Positions 1 to 6,601 of a DNA stretch of 10,953 nt are shown here, one piece after another; the stretch's first letter is position 1, and every line of letters starts with the position of its first letter. Under the pieces are notes generated by a model. The model did not search any database. It was not told the origin of the DNA and worked only from the letters and a program-made list of their open reading frames with translations. A program made the position numbers and the translations under genes. This stretch comes from an uncultured Phenylobacterium sp. (GTDB lineage: Bacteria; Pseudomonadota; Alphaproteobacteria; Caulobacterales; Caulobacteraceae), in contig CAMFHW010000089.1 in NCBI GenBank assembly GCA_945952175.1, forward strand, positions 1 to 10,953, in the 5' to 3' direction.

Positions 1-20
1 GTCGCATGGCGACGTAGGGA

Positions 21-1793
21 TTGATCGACGACGAGTTCGGCGTGGTGGTGGTCGGGGCCGGCGGCTCCGGCCTGCGCGCGGCGCTGGGCTGCGCCCAGGC
101 GGGGCTGAAGACCGCCTGCATCACCAAGGTTTTCCCGACCCGCTCGCACACCGTCGCCGCCCAGGGCGGCATCTCGGCCAGCCTCGGCAACATGGGCGAG
201 GACGACTGGCGCTGGCACATGTACGACACCGTCAAGGGGTCGGACTGGCTGGGCGACCAGGACGCAATCGAATACCTGTGCCGCAACGCGCCGGCCGCCG
301 TGTACGAGCTCGAGCACTGGGGCGTCCCCTTCTCGCGGACCCCGGACGGCAAGATCTATCAGCGCGCCTTCGGCGGCATGACCAAGAACTATGGCGAGGC
401 CCCGATCCAGCGGACCTGCGCGGCGGCCGACCGCACCGGCCACGCCATGCTGCACACGATGTACGGCCAGTCCCTGGCCCACGACACCGAGTTCTTCATC
501 GAGTACTTCGCCCTCGACCTGATCATGGACGAGGGCGTCTGCCGGGGCGTCACCGCCTGGAAGCTGGACGACGGGACCCTGCACCGGTTCCAGGCCCAGC
601 TAGTGATCCTGGCGACCGGCGGCTACGGCCGCGCCTACTTCTCGGCGACCTCGGCCCACACCTGCACCGGCGATGGCGGCGGCATGGCGCTGCGCGCCGG
701 CCTGCCCCTGCAGGACATGGAGTTCGTCCAGTTCCACCCGACCGGCATCTACGGCGCCGGCTGCCTGATCACCGAGGGGGCCCGCGGCGAGGGCGGCTAC
801 CTGACCAACTCGGAAGGCGAGCGGTTCATGGAGCGCTACGCGCCCTCCGTGAAGGACCTCGCCCCGCGCGACATGGTCAGCCGGGCCATGACCATCGAGA
901 TCCGCGAAGGCCGCGGCGTCGGTCCGAAGAAGGACCACATCTTCCTGCACCTCGACCACCTGGACCCGAAGATCCTGGCCCAGCGTCTGCCCGGCATCTC
1001 GGAGAGCGCCAAGATCTTCGCCGGCGTCGACGTGACCAAGCAGCCGATCCCCGTCCTGCCGACCGTGCACTACAACATGGGCGGCATCCCGACGAACTTC
1101 TTCTCCGAGGTCGTCACCCGCGAGGGCGACAATCCGGACAAGGTGGTGCCCGGCCTGATGGCCGTCGGCGAGGCCGCCTGCGTCAGCGTCCACGGCGCCA
1201 ACCGCCTGGGCTCCAACTCGCTGATCGACCTGGTGGTCTTCGGCCGTTCCGCCGCGCTGCGCGCCGCCGATACGGTCAAGGCCGGGGCGACCCAGCCGGA
1301 GCTGAAGGATAGCATGACCGACGGCCACCTGTCGCGTTTTGACCGCCTCCGCAACGCCAACGGCTCGACGCCCACGGCGGCCCTGCGGCTGGAAATGCAG
1401 CAGGCCATGCAGGAGGACGCGGCGGTGTTCCGCACTTCCGAGGCCCTGGAAAGCGGCGTCAAGCGCCTGCAGGCGGTCCATGCCAAGCGGCCCGACCTGA
1501 AGGTCACCGACCGCGGCATGATCTGGAACACCGACCTCGTCGAGACCCTCGAATTCGAGAACCTGGTCGTCCAGGCCATCGTCACCGTCGAGGGCGCCCA
1601 TAACCGGACCGAGAGCCGCGGGGCCCACGCCCACGAGGACTATCCGGACCGGAACGACAAGGAGTGGATGAAGCACACCCTGGCCTGGCTCGACGACGCC
1701 ACGGGCAAGGTGGCGATCGATTACCGCCCGGTCCACGACTACACCATGACCAACGACATCGCCCCGATCCCGCCGAAGGCGCGGGTCTACTAG
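21..1793 (+). CDS. sdhA: Succinate dehydrogenase flavoprotein subunit
   Basis: Catalytic subunit of respiratory complex II; it oxidises succinate to fumarate and passes electrons via covalently bound FAD to SdhB on the cytoplasmic face of the inner membrane. Seen: Rossmann motif GAGGSG at residues 12-17, the FAD-linking histidine in RSHTVAAQGG (His43), HPTG substrate loop (His239), the catalytic arginine in APRDMV (Arg283), His350 in TVHYNMGG and Arg395 in ANRLGSNS. At 590 residues it is about full family length. The start is uncertain: this frame has ATG at 6-8, then GCG ACG and a TAG at 15-17. Reading through the TAG would give an N-terminus much like that of homologues (M-A-T-[stop]-G-L-I-D), so the gene either starts at TTG 21 or carries a nonsense change or sequence error at codon 4. 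Another possibility is that an upstream frame ending in TGA at 22-24 is the end of sdhD, which would make a TTGA coupled start. sdhB follows 50 bp downstream in the same operon. Confidence 0.96.
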   Translation: MIDDEFGVVVVGAGGSGLRAALGCAQAGLKTACITKVFPTRSHTVAAQGGISASLGNMGEDDWRWHMYDTVKGSDWLGDQDAIEYLCRNAPAAVYELEHWGVPFSRTPDGKIYQRAFGGMTKNYGEAPIQRTCAAADRTGHAMLHTMYGQSLAHDTEFFIEYFALDLIMDEGVCRGVTAWKLDDGTLHRFQAQLVILATGGYGRAYFSATSAHTCTGDGGGMALRAGLPLQDMEFVQFHPTGIYGAGCLITEGARGEGGYLTNSEGERFMERYAPSVKDLAPRDMVSRAMTIEIREGRGVGPKKDHIFLHLDHLDPKILAQRLPGISESAKIFAGVDVTKQPIPVLPTVHYNMGGIPTNFFSEVVTREGDNPDKVVPGLMAVGEAACVSVHGANRLGSNSLIDLVVFGRSAALRAADTVKAGATQPELKDSMTDGHLSRFDRLRNANGSTPTAALRLEMQQAMQEDAAVFRTSEALESGVKRLQAVHAKRPDLKVTDRGMIWNTDLVETLEFENLVVQAIVTVEGAHNRTESRGAHAHEDYPDRNDKEWMKHTLAWLDDATGKVAIDYRPVHDYTMTNDIAPIPPKARVY

Positions 1794-1843
1794 GGCCTGG
1801 CCCAGCACGCGATGTCGACGAAGGTTCCCAAGGAAAGCGCCTG

Positions 1844-2626
1844 ATGGTCCAGCTCACCCTGCCGAAGAACTCCCAGGTCCATAAGGGGCGCCATTTCTCG
1901 GCGCCCGCCGGGGCCAAGAAGGTCAAGACCTTCAAGATCTACCGCTATGACCCCGAGGGGAGCGAGAACCCCCGCTGGGACACCTATGACGTCGACGTCG
2001 AGGCTTGCGGCCCGATGGTCCTGGACGTCCTGATCCACATCAAGAACACCATCGACCCGACGCTCACCTTCCGGCGCTCCTGCCGCGAAGGCGTCTGCGG
2101 CTCGTGCGCCATGAACATCGGCGGGCGCAACACGCTGGCCTGCACCCACGGCCACGAGGAGATCCCGGGCAAGGAATGCCAGGTCGCGCCCCTGCCCTCC
2201 ATGCCGGTGGTCAAGGACCTGATCCCCGACCTGACCATGTTCTACGCCCAATACGCCTCGATCGAGCCGTGGCTGCACACCACCTCGCCCGAGCCGCAGA
2301 AGGAATGGCGCCAGTCGCCGGAGGATCGCGAGAAGCTCGACGGCCTCTACGAGTGCATCCTCTGCGCCTGCTGCACCACCTCGTGCCCGAGCTACTGGTG
2401 GAATGGCGAGAAGTACCTCGGCCCGGCCACCCTGCTGCACGCCTATCGCTGGCTGATCGACAGCCGCGACGAGGCCACCGGCGAGCGCCTGGACGCCCTG
2501 GAAGACCCCTTCAAGCTCTATCGCTGCCACACGATCATGAACTGCGCCCAGGTCTGCCCGAAGGGGCTGAACCCGGCCAAGGCGATCGCGGAAGTGAAGA
2601 AGATGCTGGTGGACCGCGTCGTCTGA
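1844..2626 (+). CDS. sdhB: Succinate dehydrogenase iron-sulfur subunit
   Basis: Electron-transfer subunit of complex II, carrying electrons from SdhA's FAD to ubiquinone through three iron-sulfur clusters. Seen in the 260-residue product: plant-type [2Fe-2S] ligands Cys80, Cys85, Cys88 (CREGVCGSC) and Cys100; C-terminal ligands Cys171, Cys174, Cys177 and Cys238 for [4Fe-4S]; Cys181, Cys228 and Cys234 for [3Fe-4S], assigned by analogy with the E. coli protein. The YWWNG segment after Cys181 fits the quinone-site tryptophan. The reading frame is open back into sdhA, but the start was set at ATG 1844 because AAGGAA lies about 8 bases upstream and the protein then matches family length. Fifty bases separate it from sdhA, so the two are co-transcribed. 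No C-terminal truncation is seen. Confidence 0.96.
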   Translation: MVQLTLPKNSQVHKGRHFSAPAGAKKVKTFKIYRYDPEGSENPRWDTYDVDVEACGPMVLDVLIHIKNTIDPTLTFRRSCREGVCGSCAMNIGGRNTLACTHGHEEIPGKECQVAPLPSMPVVKDLIPDLTMFYAQYASIEPWLHTTSPEPQKEWRQSPEDREKLDGLYECILCACCTTSCPSYWWNGEKYLGPATLLHAYRWLIDSRDEATGERLDALEDPFKLYRCHTIMNCAQVCPKGLNPAKAIAEVKKMLVDRVV

Positions 2627-2640
2627 TCCGCCGTTGCGTG

Positions 2641-2737
2641 GCCTAATTCGGGGACAGGTTGATCAATTCGCCCTGGGTTCGCCGCTCGACGGTCGCTGAT
2701 CAAGATGCGAATTGATCAACCTGTCCCCGAATTAGGC
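2641..2737. repeat. Perfect 31-bp inverted repeat with 35-bp loop
   Basis: Arms 2641-2671 and 2707-2737 are exact reverse complements over 31 bases; pairing breaks immediately outside and inside the arms. The arm begins GCCTAATTCGGGGACAGG. It starts 15 bases after the sdhB stop, so the transcript could fold into a very strong hairpin and act as a terminator or 3' stabiliser for the sdh mRNA, although no T-run follows. The CGGGGACAGG core recurs in the two repeats at 7672 and 8412. In my memory, GGGGACAG-type palindromes are dispersed in proteobacterial genomes, often near REP-associated (Y1) transposases. No transposase is present here, so this is best called a REP/MITE-like element. Confidence 0.85.
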
Positions 2738-2770
2738 TGGCGCGGATGATCCGAACTGCGTTCGACAAGT

Positions 2771-2784
2771 TGACGGGGCCGTCA
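2771..2784. promoter_or_regulatory. Operator-like dyad upstream of reductase gene
   Basis: TGACGG-GG-CCGTCA is a perfect 6-bp dyad with a 2-bp centre, 20 bases before the start codon of the ferredoxin reductase gene. Its position suits a repressor site or a 5'-leader hairpin. A TTGACG at 2770-2775 resembles a -35 box, but no convincing -10 lies 16-18 bases further on. The regulator is unknown. Confidence 0.35.
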
Positions 2785-2804
2785 CTTTTCTGCATGGGGC
2801 TGTC

Positions 2805-4034
2805 ATGAGCTCGCCGGACGCGCATGTTGTGATCGTGGGCGCAGGCCACGCGGGGGGAACCCTGGCGGCCCTGCTGCGCCAGTACGGCCATCCGGGGAAG
2901 ATCACCCTGGTGGGGACCGAGCCCATTCCGCCCTATCAGCGCCCGCCGCTCAGCAAGGCCTGGCTGAAGGGCGAGGCCGACGCGGACTCCCTGGCCCTGA
3001 AGCCGCTGGAATTCTACGGCGACAACGGCATCGACTTCCGGCCCAGCGTGACGGCCACGGCGATCAACCGCGGCGACAGGACCGTCGCGCTGTCGGATGG
3101 GTCGAGCGTCGCCTACGACGCGCTGGTCCTGGCCACCGGCGCGCGGGCGATCAAGCTGCCGCTGGAGGGCGCGGACCTGAAGGGCCTGCTGGAACTGCGC
3201 ACCGCGGCCGACGCCGAGGCGCTGAAGGCGGCGCTCGGCCCCGGCAAGACCATCGCCATCGTCGGCGGCGGCTATATCGGCCTGGAGGCGGCGGCCTCGT
3301 CCCGCGCGCTGGGCGCCGACGCCGTGGTGATCGAGCGCGAGCCGCGCCTGCTCGCCCGCGTCGCCTGCGAGACGCTGTCGACCTTCTTCCAGGACTATCA
3401 CGAGAAGCACGGCGTCCGCTTCGAGCTGGGCGCCACGGTCAACGGCTTCGAGGGCCGGGACGGCCACGTCACCGGCGTGAAGCTGGCCGACGGGCGCACC
3501 ATCGCCTGCGACTACGCCCTGATCGGGGTCGGCGCCCATCCGAACGACGAGCTGGCGCGCGAGGCGGGCCTCGACGTCGCCCGCGGCGTGGTGGTCGACC
3601 TCGAGGCGCGCACCTCCGACCCGGCGATCTTCGCGATCGGCGACGTGGCCCACCGGCCGATGCCGATCTACGACCGCATGTTCCGCATGGAGAGCGTGCC
3701 CAACGCCCTCGAACAGGCCAAGCAGGCCGCCTGCGCCATCACCGGCCGCCCGGCGCCGGCCGGCGAGGTGCCGTGGCAATGGTCGGACCAGTACGATCTG
3801 AAGCTTCAGATCGCCGGTTACGCCTTCGATGTGGACCAGATCCTGCTGCGCGGCGACCCGGCCAGCGGCAAGTTCGCGATCTTCCATCTCGCGGGCGACA
3901 AGGTGCAGTCCGTGGAGGCGATCAATTCGCCCCCGGAGTTCATGATGGGCCGCATGCTCATCGGGAATCGCAAGTCGGTGAACATTGATAAGCTTGCGGA
4001 CCCAACCGTTTCCATGAAAGAGGTCGCCGCATAA
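2805..4034 (+). CDS. NAD(P)H:ferredoxin reductase, putidaredoxin-reductase type
   Basis: FAD enzyme of the CamA/rhodocoxin-reductase group; it moves electrons from NADH to a small [2Fe-2S] ferredoxin, in the cytoplasm. Seen in 409 residues: N-terminal FAD-binding GAGHAG (Gly12-Gly17), the family motif RPPLSK near residue 46, ATGARA closing the first FAD region, the second nucleotide-binding motif GGGYIG (154-159) followed by VVIERE, where the acidic residue favours NADH over NADPH, and AIGDVA (Gly279-Asp280) contacting FAD. The C-terminal domain continues to the end without a break. Only 17 bases separate it from the ferredoxin gene, so the two form an operon and likely partners. Start ATG 2805 lacks a strong Shine-Dalgarno sequence. 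Systems of this type usually serve a cytochrome P450 or a Rieske oxygenase, but neither is in the window. Confidence 0.9.
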   Translation: MSSPDAHVVIVGAGHAGGTLAALLRQYGHPGKITLVGTEPIPPYQRPPLSKAWLKGEADADSLALKPLEFYGDNGIDFRPSVTATAINRGDRTVALSDGSSVAYDALVLATGARAIKLPLEGADLKGLLELRTAADAEALKAALGPGKTIAIVGGGYIGLEAAASSRALGADAVVIEREPRLLARVACETLSTFFQDYHEKHGVRFELGATVNGFEGRDGHVTGVKLADGRTIACDYALIGVGAHPNDELAREAGLDVARGVVVDLEARTSDPAIFAIGDVAHRPMPIYDRMFRMESVPNALEQAKQAACAITGRPAPAGEVPWQWSDQYDLKLQIAGYAFDVDQILLRGDPASGKFAIFHLAGDKVQSVEAINSPPEFMMGRMLIGNRKSVNIDKLADPTVSMKEVAA

Positions 4035-4051
4035 GCCGGCGGGAGGAACCA

Positions 4052-4372
4052 GTGGCGAAGATCACCTACATCGAACACGACGGCGCCGAGCACGTCATCG
4101 ACGTGAAGAACGGCCTGACGGTGATGGAAGGCGCGGTGAAGAACAACGTGCCGGGGATCGACGCCGACTGCGGCGGCGCCTGCGCCTGCGCCACCTGCCA
4201 CGTCTATGTGGACGCCGCCTGGGAAGGCAAGACCGGCGAGAAGTCGGCCATGGAGGAGTCGATGCTCGACTTCGCCGAGAACGTGGAGCCGAACAGCCGG
4301 CTCTCCTGCCAGATCAAGGTCAGCGACGCGCTGGACGGCCTGGTGGTGCGCATGCCGGAGAGCCAGCACTAG
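4052..4372 (+). CDS. [2Fe-2S] ferredoxin, putidaredoxin type
   Basis: Small cytoplasmic electron carrier, 106 residues, matching the usual length of the adrenodoxin/putidaredoxin group. Cluster ligands fit the C-x5-C-x2-C-x36-C pattern: Cys40, Cys46, Cys49 and Cys86. An additional Cys44 sits inside the first loop (CGGACACATC), which is common in this group and not expected to be a ligand. The start is GTG 4052, chosen because GGGAGGAA lies just upstream at 4041-4048 and MAKITYIE is a typical N-terminus. It follows the reductase gene by 17 bases and is the natural acceptor of its electrons. The ISC-linked ferredoxin Fdx has a similar fold, but pairing with a dedicated reductase argues for an oxygenase or other biosynthetic client. 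Confidence 0.92.
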   Translation: MAKITYIEHDGAEHVIDVKNGLTVMEGAVKNNVPGIDADCGGACACATCHVYVDAAWEGKTGEKSAMEESMLDFAENVEPNSRLSCQIKVSDALDGLVVRMPESQH

Positions 4373-4391
4373 GCTGGACGGCGCGCCTGAG

Positions 4392-4412
4392 CCCTCTCCC
4401 TTGGGGAGAGGG
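4392..4412. terminator. CCCTCTCCC/GGGAGAGGG hairpin after the ferredoxin gene
   Basis: CCCTCTCCC (4392-4400), loop TTG, GGGAGAGGG (4404-4412): a perfect 9-bp stem 19 bases after the ferredoxin stop, followed by GTTGGGTGAGGG instead of a T-run. It may end or protect the reductase-ferredoxin transcript. The same hairpin with its GGGTGAGGG tail is, from memory, a dispersed repeat in many proteobacterial genomes, so a repeat element is an equally good reading. Confidence 0.5.
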
Positions 4413-4460
4413 TTGGGTGAGGGGCTGCTGCGCTTGGGGCGTGGCGCGGCCCGATTTGAC

Positions 4461-4497
4461 CGCAGAGATCGCGAAGACGACGCAGAGGTTCGCGGAG
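4461..4497. repeat. Short periodic repeat, CGCAGAG/CGCGAAG units
   Basis: Four related heptamers (CGCAGAG, CGCGAAG, CGCAGAG, CGCGGAG) start at 4461, 4470, 4481 and 4491, a spacing of about 10 bases. It lies in the 378-bp gap between the ferredoxin gene and the next gene. No protein-coding signal is seen. It is probably a dispersed element related in style to the CACGAAG repeat downstream. Confidence 0.5.
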
Positions 4498-4544
4498 GGC
4501 GCCTTCGGGGACCTTGCGGCGTGCGCGGTGCGTCCGCCGTTTTG

Positions 4545-4679
4545 AACCACGAAGCTCACGAAGAGCACGAAGGGGTCGCGGTCAGGCCGCGGGATACGAT
4601 GAGGCGCGCTTGCGCGCGAAGAAGGATGGCTGCGGCGCTTCCGGTTGTCGTCTTCGTGTCCTTCGTGCGCTTCGTGGTG
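4545..4679. repeat. Inverted CACGAAG repeat, 9-bp period
   Basis: CACGAAG occurs at 4548, 4557 and 4566, and its complement CTTCGTG at 4652, 4661 and 4670, both with an exact 9-base period. The 29-base arms 4545-4573 and 4651-4679 pair at 24 of 29 positions around a loop of about 77 bases. I recognise AACCACGAAG-type repeats as widely dispersed in bacterial genomes; they often yield spurious small ORFs rich in FVVF/SFV peptides. With the preceding hairpin and CGCAGAG repeat this fills much of the gap at 4373-4750, where I see no gene. Confidence 0.7.
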
Positions 4680-4750
4680 AATTCGGGCGCCTCCCGCTTC
4701 GCAATCGTTCTTTATTTGTTCTCATCGGCCATCCGGGGTAAACTCCCCCG

Positions 4751-5536
4751 ATGATCCCCGCCTATCCGCGCGCGACGATGATGGCCGCCGTCTGCGACGC
4801 CCTGGAGGCCGGGGCGACCCTGCGGCAGGTCGCGGCGCGACCGGGCTGGCCGAGCCGCCAGACGGTGCATCGCTGGGCCGTCGAGGACGCGGCCTTCGCT
4901 GCGCGCCTGGCCGAGGCGCGCAACCTGCGGCGGGGCGTGCGCGTGCAGGCGCGGAGCGGCTTCGATCCGGAGCTCGCCGAGGCCGTCCTGCTGCGCGTGC
5001 GCCGGGGTGAGACGGTGCGCGTCCTGGTGCGCACACCGGGGATGCCGAACCGCGCGCGGCTCGACCGCTGGAAGGCCGAGCAGCCGGATTTCGCCGTCGC
5101 CTTGGCTGAGGCCGCCCGCTTCTCGCGCGACGTGAAGGACAGGGCCTGGGCGCGCTACGACCCGGAGGCGGCCGGCGCGGTGATCGTGCGGGTGAACGCC
5201 GGCGAGACCATGGCCAGCGTCTGCGCCGACCCGGACCTGCCCGGCGAGACAGCGTTGCGCCGCTGGCGCGCCCGCGACCCGGACTTCGACAAGGCGCTCC
5301 GCGCCGCCCAGCGGGCCGGCCATCGGGCGCGGATGGCGGCGCGGGTGAAGCTCACACCGGAACTGTCGGAGGAGATCCTGCTGCGGATGGCCTATGGGGC
5401 ATCGCTGCGCCAGGTCGCGATGGCGCCGGGCATGCCGCACTACACGACGCTGATGGCCTGGCAGCGGCGGGACGCGGGGTTCGCGCGGATGGTGGAGATG
5501 GGGCGGCGGGAGGGGGCGGTGAGTCGGTGGATGTGA
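4751..5536 (+). CDS. Four-module terminase-small-subunit-like HTH protein
   Basis: Predicted DNA-binding protein of unknown role, 261 residues. It consists of four tandem modules with an exact 65-residue period: glycines 21/86/151/216, tryptophans 42/107/172/237 and phenylalanines 49/114/179/244 line up. Each module reads roughly G-x-(T/S)-hydrophobic-R-x-hydrophobic-A-x-P-G-(M/W/L)-P-(7 residues)-W-x6-F-x3-hydrophobic-x-E/A-A, which resembles the helix-turn-helix of phage terminase small subunits (Sf6/DUF-type, usually one copy). Linkers are Arg/Ala-rich. Four copies without large terminase, portal or other phage genes argues against a packaging protein; a chromosomal DNA-binding protein is more likely, but that is inference. 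ATG 4751 follows CGGGG-TAAACTC-CCCCG, a small hairpin ending at the start codon that overlaps the only candidate ribosome site. Composition matches the host chromosome. Confidence 0.75.
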   Translation: MIPAYPRATMMAAVCDALEAGATLRQVAARPGWPSRQTVHRWAVEDAAFAARLAEARNLRRGVRVQARSGFDPELAEAVLLRVRRGETVRVLVRTPGMPNRARLDRWKAEQPDFAVALAEAARFSRDVKDRAWARYDPEAAGAVIVRVNAGETMASVCADPDLPGETALRRWRARDPDFDKALRAAQRAGHRARMAARVKLTPELSEEILLRMAYGASLRQVAMAPGMPHYTTLMAWQRRDAGFARMVEMGRREGAVSRWM

Positions 5537-5581
5537 ACAAAGTCTCGCACCCGCGAAATAGGCGAAGTGGATGCGGCGGCG

Positions 5582-5603
5582 AACGATGACCTAGGATATC
5601 GTT
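5582..5603. promoter_or_regulatory. Palindrome upstream of the three-gene module
   Basis: AACGAT-GA-CCTAGG-AT-ATCGTT: a 22-bp dyad in which the outer 6 bp and the central CCTAGG pair perfectly around one centre and only two pairs mismatch. It lies 94 bases before the first start codon of the module. This looks like an operator for a dimeric regulator, but no regulator gene is adjacent. No clear -35/-10 pair could be assigned nearby. Confidence 0.4.
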
Positions 5604-5697
5604 AGGCGAATCGGGCGCGTTCAAAACTAAAGATAGACTAAGAGCTCCAAGGAAGATGAGTTCTTCTTTTGTTCCGACCTAAAGCTGGGATGAAGCC

Positions 5698-6093
5698 TTG
5701 AAGCAGTTGGCGTCTACGGCAGCAATTGTGGGGCTTTGCTTCGTCGCGGCGATGATCGGCGCGGCGATCACCCGTCAATTTGGAACAAGCAACTATACGA
5801 TATCATACGCCGACTTCATTTCGGTGATGCTGACGGCCATTTCGCTCCTGATGGCCTTGCTAGCGTTCTTCATTGCCATATTGGCGTTTATCGGATGGAG
5901 CTCAATCAGCGGCAAGGTGGCGGCCGATGTCAGCACATTCCTGGCAGATGGCTTCAAAGATGGTGGCCCACTCCATAAATTGCTCGTCGATGAAACTAAC
6001 CGCGCGAGATACGAGGGCATTCACGAAGTCGACACTGAGTTCGCTGACGAAGCTGCCGAGGCTGACAAAGACGGAAGCCGGGAAGGTTCCTGA
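5698..6093 (+). CDS. Small two-TM membrane protein, unknown function
   Basis: I do not recognise a family. The 131-residue product has two strongly hydrophobic stretches, about residues 4-24 and 40-66, joined by a short polar loop, then an acidic and charged tail (residues 68-131, with many Asp and Glu near the end) predicted to be soluble. This suggests an inner-membrane anchor with a C-terminal cytoplasmic tail. The start is TTG 5698 with GGGA about 7 bases upstream; the ATG at 5690 is in another frame and stops after three codons. Its stop shares one base with the next gene's ATG (TGATG), so translation is coupled to the metallopeptidase gene. Two-TM small proteins beside enzymes are often effectors or tethers, but nothing in the sequence proves that here. 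Confidence 0.7.
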   Translation: MKQLASTAAIVGLCFVAAMIGAAITRQFGTSNYTISYADFISVMLTAISLLMALLAFFIAILAFIGWSSISGKVAADVSTFLADGFKDGGPLHKLLVDETNRARYEGIHEVDTEFADEAAEADKDGSREGS

Positions 6094-6590
6094 TGAGCGT
6101 TGATCTTTGGGACCGCATGGATCCGCGTGAGGCCGAAATTGTGCGTAGGCATACGGCCACCATTCCGGTGCGAGTGGGAGAACTCGCAGCCGAACTAGGT
6201 CTGCGTGTCTATAAGTCGCCATTGGCACCCAATATTTCCGGCTTGATCAGGCCTGCCGAAGACGGAAACGGCTTCGAAGTTCGGGTCAATAAATATGAAG
6301 TCGCCGAGCGTCAACGATTTACGCTCGCTCATGAGATCGCCCATTTTCTAATACACAAGAGCGACATTCGTTCTGGTGTTGTCGATAGCGTGATGTATCG
6401 ATCAGCTTTGACTTCTCGAAAGGAGGCTGAAGCAAATCGCCTAGCTGCAGATATCATCATGCCGGCTTCGGCAGTCCGCAAGGAGTTGGCCGCAAATGGT
6501 GGCGTCGCCACGGAAGAAGCGGCTTCGCAACTTGCAAGTGCGTTTAAAGTGTCGCTTCCTGCAATGAGAGTTAGATTGGGAATCGCCTAA
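6093..6590 (+). CDS. ImmA/IrrE-type zinc metallopeptidase
   Basis: Predicted zinc-dependent protease of the ImmA/IrrE (COG2856-like) family, whose members typically cleave a repressor to switch on mobile-element or stress genes. Seen in 165 residues: the zinc motif HEIAH (His80, Glu81, His84) within FTLAHEIAHFLIH, and the downstream motif EAEANRLAADIIMP, where Glu113 of EAN is the likely third ligand. The N-terminal part (residues 24-40, PVRVGELAAELGLRVY) matches the usual family start. No XRE helix-turn-helix is fused to it and no repressor gene sits next to it, so the substrate is not evident. It begins inside the stop of the membrane-protein gene and ends 11 bases before the beta-like gene. 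A role in controlling or activating its neighbours is inference. Confidence 0.88.
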   Translation: MSVDLWDRMDPREAEIVRRHTATIPVRVGELAAELGLRVYKSPLAPNISGLIRPAEDGNGFEVRVNKYEVAERQRFTLAHEIAHFLIHKSDIRSGVVDSVMYRSALTSRKEAEANRLAADIIMPASAVRKELAANGGVATEEAASQLASAFKVSLPAMRVRLGIA

Positions 6591-6601
6591 GGTGGGCTGA
6601 A

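Noticed and set aside
2770..2800. TTGACG as a sigma-70 -35 box for the reductase gene
   Set aside because: No acceptable -10 hexamer at the expected spacing, and the TGACG part is accounted for by the dyad.
2700..3887. Long minus-strand open frame (395 codons) opposite the reductase gene
   Set aside because: Arg/Gln/His/Ala-rich product without motifs; the plus strand carries intact FAD and NAD motifs.
4461..4679. Possible CRISPR array from the regularly spaced CACGAAG and CGCAGAG units
   Set aside because: Units are 7 bases with 2-4 base gaps, far too short for repeat-spacer architecture, and no cas genes are present.
4206..4754. Small open frames in the gap after the ferredoxin gene, with VVFVSFVRFVV-type peptides
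   Set aside because: The hydrophobic peptides are translations of the CTTCGTG repeat; there is no ribosome site and no domain.
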